From Lithospermum erythrorhizon (taxonomy: Eukaryota; Streptophyta; Magnoliopsida; Boraginales; Boraginaceae): 64,000 nt of DNA. The translations under genes were made by a program, and so were the position numbers. This document shows, piece after piece, positions 47,234 to 58,689 of the stretch (positions within the stretch are counted from its first letter, which is position 1; each line of letters begins with the position of its first letter). Below the pieces are notes generated by a model, which saw only the letters and a program-made list of their open reading frames with translations, was not told the DNA's origin and searched no databases. Location of the stretch: contig JADFUC010001213.1 of assembly GCA_019722365.1 (NCBI GenBank), positions 186,001 through 250,000 of the forward strand, given 5' to 3'.

Positions 47234-47960
47234 ATTGGCTCACAATCCTTTAAGTTGGTGTACTGAATCTTTGGGAATTTCCTATTTTATCTTTCACTGA
47301 AAGAAGTATTACTGTATATTATTTTATTGATGATGATTTACACTTTGTATATTTACTCAAGCAAAATTCAGATTCTTTTAAATGCTTTTCAACAATTTCA
47401 TGCAATGGTTGTGGATATTTTTAAAGCCTCCGTAATTACATTTCAAGCTGACGAGGGCGGTGAATTTCATAAGTTAGAACCTTATGTGAAACAACATGGT
47501 CTCTATATAGGTACTTCGCCCAAGTACTCACAACAAAATGGAGTTGTCAAAACGTAAACATAGGTATATTGGCCGAAAAACACGATGTTATTTGTTCTAA
47601 TCACAACTCTCTCCTATTTTTTGGGTGAGTCTTACACTACTATGTTTTATTAATCAATCGATTGCCATCTGAATCTCTTTAACAAATGCAGTCTATTTGA
47701 ATTGCTTTTTAATTATCAACCTGAGTTTCAATGCTTAAGGTGTTTGGATGCTTATGCTACCTAAACATCAGTAAGCCCATGAAAAAAAAATATGCTCCAT
47801 TACCTTGTATTTTCTTGGTGTTTCTACTCTTCAAAAAGGTTTTCGATGTTTAATCCCGAACAAACAAAGTTATCAGACGACATGTTATTTTTCACGAACA
47901 AATTTTTTCATATTTTGATTTTCACAAATTTTCTGCAGAAATTCCACCTCTAATCTTCAA

Positions 47961-49100
47961 TAATTATATCTTCAATTTCATAGTATGAAAAATTAGTCCA
48001 AGTATTTCACGATCAACCTGCCTCTAAGAGTTAGTAGTAACAAATGAGGTCAAAGAAGATATTATAAAAGATCTTTCAAGAAGATTTGTAGTTTCCTTTT
48101 ATGTAAGATCTCGTAATTTGATTTGTTTAATGAAAAAGGAATTACTCGCAAGATCAAGAGAAAAAGATCTACACGTCTAAAATAAAGCATGAAAAGAAGA
48201 TCGAATACATTTAATGATTTACAAGATGAAAGTTTTATTTATGGAAGTTATTTCCATAAACTTGTTTGTGCCTACATTATATAAAGGCCTCTTGTGCGTA
48301 CCTAGAGACTACCGAAACCATAGACTATTCTATACATTGTATTTTAAGTGAGGCAAAGAGTTTCTGAGAGTGTATTTTATTGTAGGTCAATGTACTGAGA
48401 GCGCCATATAAACTCCTTTAGACATAAGGCTAACCGTTAAGTTAACACTCTGCTAAGCAATAATAGTCCCCGCTTTTAGTGATTACCACGTAGTCGATAT
48501 ATACTGGTGATAAGAATAGCCAGAAATGGTGATGCGTGTATCGTCAAGGGATCCTATAAGCACAAGCATATCGCAGTAGGCCAAGAAGAACGAGGAGCAT
48601 TTGTGTAATTATTTCTATTTCGTAATTTCATATCATAAATAATCCTTCATCGCAAGCAGTGTTCGCCTCAAGACTGTGCAATTAAGTATCGGCACCGAAC
48701 TATGTTACCGTATTGTTGTCTTTTACTTTCAACAATGTTCTTTGTTTAAATCGTTTGATCGAGTTAGTCATCAGGTTATTAACAATTGTGAAATAACCTG
48801 CCCCATGGAAATATAATCTTATATTATCAGAGTTTCTCGGTGATCCGACACGTAAGTGATATTAAAAATTGAGAAAGTTTTAAAATAACATTTATACCGT
48901 TAATTAGTAATGTAATTTCACGGTAGTATAAATAATTTCGTAGTTGTGTCATTAATCTGAATGATTTATCGCGAGAAACCCGAATTAAATACATGGAGTG
49001 TGGTATTTGTTTCATGATAATATTATGTACCATCTTTATACTTAAGTTTGCAAATACAAAAAAGGGAAACTTCCTAGCAATTTCCAAGCGGTTTCATGAA
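47961..49100. promoter_or_regulatory. LTR- or viral-leader-like block with TATATAAAGG
   Basis: No gene. A strong TATATAAAGG lies at 48278-48287 on the plus strand, preceded by a small perfect inverted repeat TTATGGAA/TTCCATAA (about 48239-48259). A long leader-like region follows. This could be the LTR of an old retroelement or the promoter region of a pararetrovirus-like element. No second copy was found in the window. Confidence 0.35.
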
Positions 49101-51294
49101 ACTAGTAAAAAAAAACCATTCCCTCATCCCTTCATGTAGTTCGCCCCTCCCTCTCCCATTTCCATTTTAGTTTTTCAATCCAAGCTTAAGGATCTTTTCA
49201 TCAACCTTTAAACATTTGGCGTATAGTTTTGATTCGAAATCTATTTATTTGAGTTAAAGTTGACTACGGCGTGATTATGTCGACTTTGTTTTAGAGTTGA
49301 AAATAGAATCTTTGAACATACATTTATAATCTAAGATTAAGGATGATGTTTGAACATTCGATCATAATATTCCTAAGATACATTTGAGTTTCATTGAATA
49401 TTTTTGCATCTATTGAATTTCAAAGAAAAATATAAAATAAATAGTAAATATATTTCAAATTTAATAATTTTCAGTTTTTGAATAATCTTTTAACATTCGA
49501 GTTGACTCCATAAAAGTAAAAGTTTTGATTTTGAAGTCGCTTTTGTATTTGTTATGATTTTGGAAGATAAGAAGGAATATGTATAAAATACGAAATAAAT
49601 ACTAAAATTTTTAGAAAATTAAAAGATTGAAACTTCATACCTCTCTACTGTACTGTATATAACTCAAATTTGGAATAATTGAATTCTGTTTACTATTTTT
49701 AAGTATTTAATTACTAAACCATATTTGTGAATGAATTGAATTTGAAAATAAAATTAATAATGTTACAAGAATTTTGAAGTTGTATTTGGAGCACATACCA
49801 AATTTGGTAATTTTTAAAAAATGATTTAACTATTTATTTTGATTTTCGGGTGTTAAACAGAGTAGACATATATTTAAATAGAGAAAATGGATTTGTATTG
49901 GTATAAAATATTTTGGATGTATTTATAATTTCTAAAATATATTTTAAGCTATGATAATTATATCAAGTCATAGATTTTATTAGTTATTTATTTGGAAATT
50001 AAAGAAAAGAAAAGAGAATATAAAGCAAATGATTAATAATACAAACAATATGCTCGGGTAAGTGAGTCATTGTGATCGACCTTTGGAATAACTAGGTACG
50101 CTTAGTTGCTCTAGCATAAAGGCGAGTACATATCTCAATGAGTAAATCATTACATATGGTGTTTACGTGTCGATATATATATGTCGTCATCGAGTCAGGA
50201 TAAATAGTTGCCTATATCAGAGTATAGGTGTTTGATAAATGAAATGTTATAATGGCATGTTTAAGTAATGGATCACGAAGGTAATGACGAGATATACATA
50301 TGAATGAGATTATCAGCGGTTTGTGGATATTGTATAATGCTCGCTAGCCCAAGCAGCGACAAATACTACAGTTTCGCCTCCTCGATAGCCCAAGAGTTAC
50401 CGATGCGGTTAACGTGTCTTCATAGCCTAAGAAGCTGTAGACGTAGACGCGCCTGCATCATGTGCGTTTAGATAAAATCCTTGTTCACGGACACAAGAGT
50501 TCTCTGTGTGTAGGTAGAAGTATATATATATATATATATATATATGCGTTGTTTAATTTTTTTAATGGCTTGATCAGATGGCGACGGATGTTAGTAGTAA
50601 TGTTGATATTGTACTATTGTGTGTGCGGCCGATTGTTTTACCGTGATTAATGGAAACTTCAATTTTGATTCATAAGTTAGTATTTGATACATATAAGTTT
50701 CATTTTCATTTTGATATATATTATTAGGCCCCGTGTTTATGATTTAAATTATATCTATAATATATATTCCTTCATACATGTACATGTATGCTGTTAGTTA
50801 CCACTGCTATGATTTCTTCACTAGTTCTCGCAATTTTACCCCTTTTTCTCTATGGCTAAGTATTTCATTCCTAGCTTGTTAGGAGTTGATTGCCGAGGTT
50901 GCTAAGGAGCGCAAGTGACAGCTTGGCCAATAAAATCGTAGAGGCGAAAATGTGTTTTTAAGTCCGCAATCAGCCTCCTTCATCTATCGTTTTCTCTTGT
51001 CGAAGTTTTCAAAACTTATGTTGTATTTCGAGGTGGCTTGCATCATACTATTACTATGATGTATTTTGGGATTATGTCGTTATGATTTTGGCTCCATTTA
51101 TTCAAACTGAGGTATAAATGGTTACGAATGTCATGTTTAGCCATGTAGTTGTTGGTTCATTCCATGGACAAAAGTGTTTGATTAGTATTAATATCAAATG
51201 AAGTCTTTTATATCGATATTCATCGATCGGGTGACTCAAGTGTTCAGTTGATGACCCATCCCAACTCGTGGGGCCCACCTAGGGCGGTCGTTAC
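49101..51294. other. AT-rich DNA and possible LTR end
   Basis: No gene. 49200-50040 is strongly AT-rich. From about 50040 the composition changes to that of a retroelement LTR, closing at 51240-51294 with GTGGGGCCCACCTAGGGCG followed by GTCGTTACA, which resembles the end of Ty3-type LTRs. A start and a primer-binding site were not found. A TA microsatellite lies within (50521-50545). Confidence 0.35.
50521..50545. repeat. (TA)n microsatellite
   Basis: An uninterrupted run of TA dinucleotides of about 25 bases. Such runs are common in plant intergenic DNA and prone to length change. Confidence 0.95.
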
Positions 51295-53450
51295 AAATCG
51301 TAATCTAATAACCTAGTATTTACGGAGACGCATTACACGTTTTCACCTAAAGACGTAGACGCACTCTAACGCATAAAGAACGAGATCGGTGTAATCTTTG
51401 CAAATGGAAGGTTTTGTGGAAGCGGAGGCTCTATCACTCTACCACCTGTTCTTGATGGAACCAACTTATGCCTATTTGAAAGATAGGATGACCGTGATTC
51501 CAAAGCCCTCGACATAGCATATGGAAAGCTATCGTGTCGGGCGACAAGCATTCAACCGTTACTTTCAACTAAAAATGTAACAACAACGTAAGCGAGGATG
51601 ATCAAGACTGCTGGAAGCAATTGTGAACTGTTTCAGCAAAATGACAAGGCTAATAATGTTATCTTCAATGTCAGATCTTAATGTGTTTAAGCCGATCAAC
51701 ATGCGTACGGCAAAGGTCGCTTGGGGATACCTTACACGCTTTTGGGCGAAGGACCCTTGAAGGTACGAATGTCGAGACCCACGCTAACAACAAGGTTCAA
51801 AACACTAAGACGGAAGAAGACGAATCTATACCACATGGACAACACTGATGGCTCCGTGAAACGCGAAATCTGTAACTACTGGGAGAACATGTTCACAAAT
51901 TGATCTTTAAGGTACTATGGTTCGGGGACTATTTCAAATATAGGTATGACTCGATTTCACTTTCAAATGCGTTTATCCGATTTAGTTCGCTGTTCTACGA
52001 GCACGCCATATCTCGCTAATTTTAAGTCATACAAACGTGAAACTAGTTTTTAGTAGTAAAGATGACGTGTCATCTTCAATCAAGGTGGGTTTTCGCCACT
52101 AAGGTTACATGGGCTGCATGTCATGCCAAAATTTGAGGACGCTTTGTGACATCGAATAATGGTCATCATTTCCGGTGATATTAGAAATGAAACTAAGCCA
52201 TAGGGACAAATTTTTAGATTTACAGGATAGTTTCATGGATAAGAATTCTCAATGAGTGTTTATTTTGCTCGGGCTCAAATGATAGTCATATCCCCGACTC
52301 AAACCGTGTTGTTATACCGTCTCGATATGGCTTCCTATCAATATTCCCGGATTGATCGGTAATATCATATTTGATTCTATTGAGTATCTATGTGGGTTAT
52401 CCTCAGCATGTTGATTTCCTTTATCGTGAAAAGGTGGCCTCATATCAACGTGGTAGCTCTAACTCCACCCTCCTACCCTTTAGGCACAGCACGGCCAGTA
52501 TCACCTGAAATTGATAATGCAAGTGGTCCATCTTCTTGCACCGCGCAAACGGGTCTCCGCAAATAATGACGACGAGCAGGTGATGCCTCGTGGGAGGATG
52601 CACAGAAATGGGAGGAGTTTAGGATTTATCAAGCCAGCCGCGAGGTTCCGAGAGCAGAGCATCGATTTATGATGTTTGAGATACGGGCGCTCAATGAATG
52701 GCTCAGAGGAGCAAGGATATTACAAAACAGCCATCCGAGTGATCACGAAGTTCTACGCTGTTCGTAGTGCGAGAGCCTAAATAGCTCTACAGCCCATTGA
52801 TTTATCAGCACATAGCACCTCAGACCATCGGCCAAGACACGCTTCTCCACTCAGATACTATACACGAGCACTTAAGGTCGACTTCATTGTTGGGCTTTCG
52901 GGATTAAAATAACAATTATAAATAAACCAGAACCAGGATTTCTACGAATAATATAAAAAAATTAATATACAAGTAATGTATCTTCTTCAAAGATTTTACA
53001 AAGGAATATATCTAAGAGAGGTTGTCTCTAAGAATAGTCCATACCAATCGAAAAACGAACCTCCGTGAAAATTCCTCATGGTGTTTTGCCCAATCTCTTC
53101 CTATTTTAATATTTTAAAGGAGTTCAGTAAAGCTCACGACGGGTTCGCTCATACATCAAAGCGACGGCCCTGCATTTCAATCTACGTGATTGTTCAGAGT
53201 CTCCTCAGATATATCCCGCCGCAACATCCTTGGAAGAAAGGTACACACTTGTATGTTGTTATTCTTTTATATTATTCAGAACCCCTGTTTTGGCTTATTT
53301 ATAATTGTTATTTTTAATTCGAAACCCAAGATGAAAGTCCGACCTTCATATGGGTGTGTAGCAATGAGGTGGAGAGCTTGCACAGTAGTAGTCTATGTGG
53401 CTCTATGTCTCAACATCGAGTCCGAGTGATCAAGATATGCCTAAGCTTCA
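51295..53450. other. Eroded retroelement DNA, unassigned
   Basis: No gene could be supported. Short frames at 51366-51551 (minus) and 51721-51903 (plus) have no domain. Near 52580 a plus-strand reading GDASWEDAQKWEEF hints at a Ty3 chromodomain but is too short to call. TGTTGGGC at 52889 could be an LTR start. Frames at 53078-53317 and 53190-53429 show nothing known. Confidence 0.3.
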
Positions 53451-54510
53451 CTAGATGACCACTCACCCTTACCGAAGAAACCTAAGAACTTCATGATCCC
53501 TTTCAGAAAATGCTTGTTTTTCTCTATCCTTGCTCGTCAAGCCCCCGAACGCCGCTAGACGCCTCGTATCTCGTATCATAACCCGATCTTCCTAATATCA
53601 TCTCTCGGGAACCATATAACAAATCGGAAGCTCAATCCTAAACTCCTCCCATACTTGACCGGGACAAATATGCTATCTTTCATTTGTTCACCAGAAAGCT
53701 CCAAGAAGTAATTTAACCCCCACTTATACTCAGCCTAAATTCACTTTTCATCTGTTGGACAAACTGTTTTACCATTTGGCCTGACACTCCTCCAAACACA
53801 ATATCATCCATGTAAATTTGGAGCTATCATAATTTGTGCTTTCTCCCTTTTTAAGAACAACGTGTTGTCGATTTCTGAATGTGTACCATTTTCCATCAAA
53901 ATTTAGTCTCTCATACTAAGCCCGAGGTGTCATGGGTTCGTATAAAGCCTTTTTAGTTTATACATGTCCGATAACTGTGATCAACAAAACTCTAGGTTGT
54001 TCCACATAAACTTTCAATGATCCCGCTCAAGAACGCACTTTCACATCCATTTGAAATAACTTGAATTTCATTAAGCAAGCCAAACCTAATAGCAACGATG
54101 GTTTAATTCGTGTCACAAGTGCAAATGTTTCTTCAAAAAATCTATGCTCTTCCACTTGTGAGTAACCCCGTGCCACCAACCAAGCCATTAAGTGTAACAT
54201 TTCCTTTGCCTATCGCTTATTTTTAAATCCACTTTGTTCCAATAATAATATTATGGCCCGTCCGGGAAACTAATTCCCAAACATCATTCCTTTGAAATTG
54301 AAGAAGTTCCTCTTGCATAGCATTTATCCAAAATTCATCTTTGAGAGCTTCCGAGACATTAGCAGGTTCAACCAAAGAGATAAAACATGTTTCAACCAAC
54401 AGTCCACTCAACTTTCGATAATCTACTCTCTCTTTTCTTCTTGTGTTGATTCCTTCATCCAGTTGCCCAATTATGTTATCAACACGATGTTTTTCAATGC
54501 GGGTCACCGG

Positions 54511-54670
54511 TTCAAGCAACTGCTATCAACATCCTAAGCTTTCTCCGCAAGTTCAGTCCGCGTGGTATCACCGCTTCAAGCAACTTATCAACATGCCGCA
54601 AGTTCACCAAGAGACACCAAGCCAAGCAACTGTTATCAATAAAGGCAAGCTTTCTCAGCAGTTCACCGCT
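54511..54670 (-). repeat. Tandem repeat in the integrase-RT linker of copia D
   Basis: Three imperfect copies, period about 50-63 bases, each starting CAAGCAACTGCTATCAAC or similar (54513, 54576, 54623) and containing GCAAGTTCA or CAGTTCACC. They lie between the integrase (ending 54742) and the RT, and add extra length to the usual linker. Confidence 0.6.
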
Positions 54671-57616
54671 GCAGTACCACCTGTCGTAACATCTTCCTCA
54701 TCCATGTTCCCTTTTCTATATTGCTTTCTTGGTCAATCACCTTAACATTTACAAGCACTCCATAATGAAAGTGTGAGTTTTCTCATGAAGACTCTAAGGC
54801 TCACGTTCTTGGAGATCCTAGAAAAAATGCCTTCATCGCCTTTTATATCAAACTTGTGTCTTGGTTCACGGTCCGCCAAAAATGCACAAAGACCCAAAAA
54901 ATGTGGGAAATATTGAACATTGGGCTTTTTCTCCCTCCCATATTTCTCATATTCTGTGCGCTTTGCTCCCTGGCCCGAAAGGGTACGGTTACACATGACA
55001 CGCCGCGGCTGATAGCCTCGCCCACTGATAAGTTTTGGGCATGAATCATAACACGTGCCATTTCTTGAATGTGGTTCAGCTTCTTCCTTTCTCGATTTAA
55101 TTCCCATTTTGTTGTGGTAATGGGTGATGAATACTATGACGACCTTCAAACAAAAATCATGAAATCTTAATTTCAAATTCTCTGCCATGATCACTTCGAT
55201 CCCATGAGATAGTCGCTCTTTTTCCATCTCAAGTCGAGTACAATCGCTTGAACACATCGAATGTATCTGATTTCTCCCTTATGAATTCCACCCAAGTGTA
55301 GCGAGAAAAGTCATCAACACATACGTAAACATACCTCTTGCCGCCATAACTTTCCACCTGCATTGGACCCATCAGATCCATGTGCATCAGTTCTAACACA
55401 CGAAGTCAAGTTACCAATTGCCGTAACCGACGGTGTGGCACCTTTCATGAAGTTTACCAACTTGACATTCTCCACATATTTCTTCTCACATTTCGACTGG
55501 GTAGACCACTTATCAAATTCCATTTAATCAACTTTGCATGTTTCGATAATCGTACGACCCAAAGCTTTTATGCCACAAAATAGACCTCACCTAACCTTGC
55601 TTGTAAGCGCCATGTGAATGGTCAAGATAGCAATCATCGCCTCGAACGAACCCACATCATCACTACTGCTGTCTTTCTCACACTACATTTTGTCTTTGTC
55701 AACGCCACTATCATTCCGTTATCACATAACCGATCGACGCTAATCAAGTTGGCCATTAATCCTTCCACCAACAAAATATCCTTCAACTTAGGTGTAGCCT
55801 CCTACTTCATCTTCAATTATCCCTTGCCAATGATTTCCTTTTCCCTTTAGCTCCATCACCAAAATTTACATATGTTCTCCTCTGATGAACTCGCATTTGT
55901 TACAATCCTCATTTACCCACATGTATAGGGAATAATCTGGCTATCAAAGTACCACTGATCGAGTCAAGCAGCCAAATGGTATAACTTGACTGACAACCGC
56001 TTCCTTCTTAACCCATTGAGTTCTGTGAATTGAATATCTGCTTTTACCTTTTCCATACAGTTTGTAGGCCAAAGTGCAACGTGTCCCTCTCTTTCCACAA
56101 GAATAACATCTCCGTGCACCTCTATTCCGAAGTTCTATACGCCGATCCATACAAGAACATCGTGCAAAGAACACGTCGCATGGTATGATCTCCGCAAATC
56201 AACCTGCAGTTGGTCACCATGTGGTTTTCCTTCAGAAGAATTTCATCCAAGACATTAGTGCTGGAATTCATCATTCTGATACCCTTCTCGAATCCCTTGA
56301 CTTTGCTTTCCCATTCCACAACCTCATTTCTCAATATTTCAACAAGCTTCTTTAATTCATCATTTTCCTTTGTTAGCCTTTCTTTCTCCGCTTCATTCAC
56401 CATGAACACAGAGGTTAACTTCGACCATTTGCTGAAAAGTTCCTGGTAGTTTTCACAAGCCTTTCCTGAGTAAAGCATCTTCCTATCACTATCATCCGAT
56501 TCAAATGTGTTATCACTAGTCGGATTGTCAAAGTTGACTCAGTCATTAGAAATCTTTCCCAAACGATACAAAGTCGCTTAACTTTGTTTTCGCCTTCATC
56601 AGATCCTCATCGGTCAATGTAGTGTAATAGCTCATTAACCGTCTTTACGTAATTAGACATTCAACTTGTACGTGGCCACATCCTTCACATTCATGACACT
56701 GTATTCCTTTGGCTTGAGTCCCAACTACAATTTCTTCCATTTTGTTCATTTTCCATCTGTTGTTCCCTCGGTCACCAACAGTTGCACCCTCATTACCCCC
56801 ATATGAATTTTTGTTGAACTTGCGCATGGTTTTGTTGAAACTAAGCAATATGTCTTGCTTCACCCAAGTTCTCTTCATTTCCTCAAGAGATACTTTAAGC
56901 GCCAATTCTTCTTCCTGAGTCTCCTCTCATTAAAGGTCATCTCGAATGGTTAAGTTTCCAACCAATTCATCAACTTTCATCGTGGAAGATTCCTGGCGCC
57001 TCTTCAAATCTGGCGACTCTCAAATCTCTCGAAGTGGTTCCATGATCTTCCTCACGCTTTCGTTGCTCATTGCTTCTCCTAGTGCAAATGACTCATTTGT
57101 AATATCTCTAATCTTTCAATTGTAGGATGAAATATTTTCATCTTCCTCCATCTGAGAGCTCTCCCCATCGGGTAAAAGCTTGTCGAGCTCTCACATTCGA
57201 ACTTTTTCAGGTACCCTCAGAAGTGGTTTGCAAACTCTCCCACGCATCCTAGCCTCTGCATGAGCTTTAGTCATTTTAAAACATTTGGATCCACCGCTAA
57301 AATAGCATTTAAAGCTCTTGCATTATTTCCCAAGAGATTGTTCTTCTTCAACAACGCCCAATCGCCTCCTTTTAACAAATAACACTATCAAGTTAGTACT
57401 ACTGGAGCAAATTCCATCCATTTAAAAATGCATTTCCACGCCTTAGTATCGATGCATCTTAGGAATGTCAGCTATCTTGGCCTTCCAATATGGATAATTT
57501 GTTCATCCAACAACCAGAGATCACTCAATCGAAGTTTCCTTCCTTCATTCATTCATGACGCTATTTCCTTACATGATCCACCTGGGCCACGCCGAGTGCC
57601 CGCTTCCGATACCAAT

Positions 57617-58500
57617 TGAAAAAGTAAGTAATATTATGTGAATGTTGTCGGTACAGGAGTTGGTAACACTTGGACAACAAAGAAGTACAAAATGTAATAA
57701 AAAAGAACAATTACCGACTGTTAACTCAGCCTGGGTGCCCACGGCACCTACGCTGAGTGTACAAACCCAAAGAAAGCATCGCACTATAAAGAGGCGTTAT
57801 AACGAGGGTCTAAATGTACAAGATCCCAACTCTACGCCCTAGAAAACTTGAGACAACTAGTCGAACTGCACTTCCTCGATTCTTACAATCTTTGGCTATG
57901 ATAATAATAATGCTCAACAAAGCGCTACGGGTAAAATACGTTGTTTCAAAATTGCCCGTCACGTCAGCAATGTGTACAATCGCTTGAGCAAAAGAACAAA
58001 AACACAAACACACTAAATTCAAAACAACTACTTATAAGGGCGAGGAAAATAAAATGAGAATATGTTTTGTCTTGCACCGCCTTCATCCCATCTTCTTAAA
58101 TAGCCCAAGTCACAGAATGCTAACACAATCACAAGTCTTCAATCAATCTTCAATCATCTTTACGACTTCCAATAAATACCAATTTTATTCAAGAAGGAAA
58201 GCTTTTCTCCAAAGTCTTTGCCAATTTCAAATATAATATTTTCCACCATAACAAATTTCAATCTCAATCTTTTAAGACTTTCCACAACAAATAAAAAAGT
58301 ATTATTCAAGAAGCGAAATCTTTCTCCAAAGTCTTGCCACTCGAATATAATATCTTCCACCATAAATAATATTCCTTTTTCAAATTGAGCAAAATCTTCA
58401 ATCACATCAATTGGTTGAAATGAATCCAACGGTAATATAATACCCCATATTCCACTTGTCAGATCCACTGCCAACATACGACACGCCGAAAAACACATCC
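57617..58500 (-). repeat. 5' LTR region of copia D with internal tandem repeat
   Basis: The LTR end TTACTTTTTCA (minus strand, up to 57617) adjoins the primer-binding site. Within it, a block of about 63 bases (TTCAAGAAGGAAAGC, then TCTCCAAAGTC, then ATATTTTCCACCATAA; 58188-58250) recurs at 58305-58366 with changes. The repeat period is about 117 bases. The upper edge of the LTR is unclear, as it abuts the pararetrovirus fragment near 58.5-58.7 kb. Confidence 0.45.
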
Positions 58501-58689
58501 AATAAAACACACTTTACAATTTGGAATATGCTGAAGAACTTCCTTAGCTATAGTGGCATAGTTTTTTTTTTACTACTATTCCATTTCCCTAAAGAAAATC
58601 TAACAAGATATTCTTGTTTGGTGTCAGGGTTTATTTGTTTTAAAATTATACCATAATACGTTAGCTTTATCTATTTCTGCAACAATCTT

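Larger units (their letters stand above)
42414..47960 (+). mobile_element. Degenerate Ty1/copia element B, split by two nested insertions
   Basis: A primer-binding-like TGGTATCAGCGGCT lies at 42847-42860, so the preceding few hundred bases are its 5' LTR. Gag starts at the ATG at 42912 (MANDPPSSN). A later gag relic, NAARDIVKESDLIVQALLD, is at 43421-43477. After the first nested element the frame resumes with KVMVGNGVLLPITRIG (from about 46030). A GAG-pre-integrase piece HQRLGHPI lies at 46331-46354. After the nested Cassandra element, the integrase core continues (FQADEGGEFHKLEP, SQQNGVV; to about 47555) and the C-terminal part goes to about 47960 (PEFQCLRCLDAYAT). RT and the 3' LTR are not seen. 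Stops and frameshifts throughout. Confidence 0.75.
53451..58500 (-). mobile_element. Ty1/copia element D, minus strand, degenerate
   Basis: Read on the minus strand. The PBS ATTGGTATCGGAAGCGGG (from 57616) is preceded by the 5' LTR end TTACTTTTTCA. Gag carries a zinc knuckle CHECEGCGHVQVEC with all four CX2CX4HX4C ligands (56698-56657). A Lys/Glu-rich helical gag segment is at 56478-56122. A protease-region scrap is at 56174-55944. Integrase is at 55523-54742 (MARVMIHAQNL, KRTEYEKYGREKKPNVQYF, DREPRHKFDIK). RT starts LKDEFWINAMQEELLQFQRN (54519-54223) and has YMDDIVFGG at 53814-53788. RNase H and the 3' LTR are not seen. Frameshifts and stops show it is dead. The upper LTR limit is not fixed; 58500 is an estimate. 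Confidence 0.75.

Noticed and set aside
52500..52640. Ty3 chromodomain
   Set aside because: The reading GDASWEDAQ is suggestive but too short and isolated to call.
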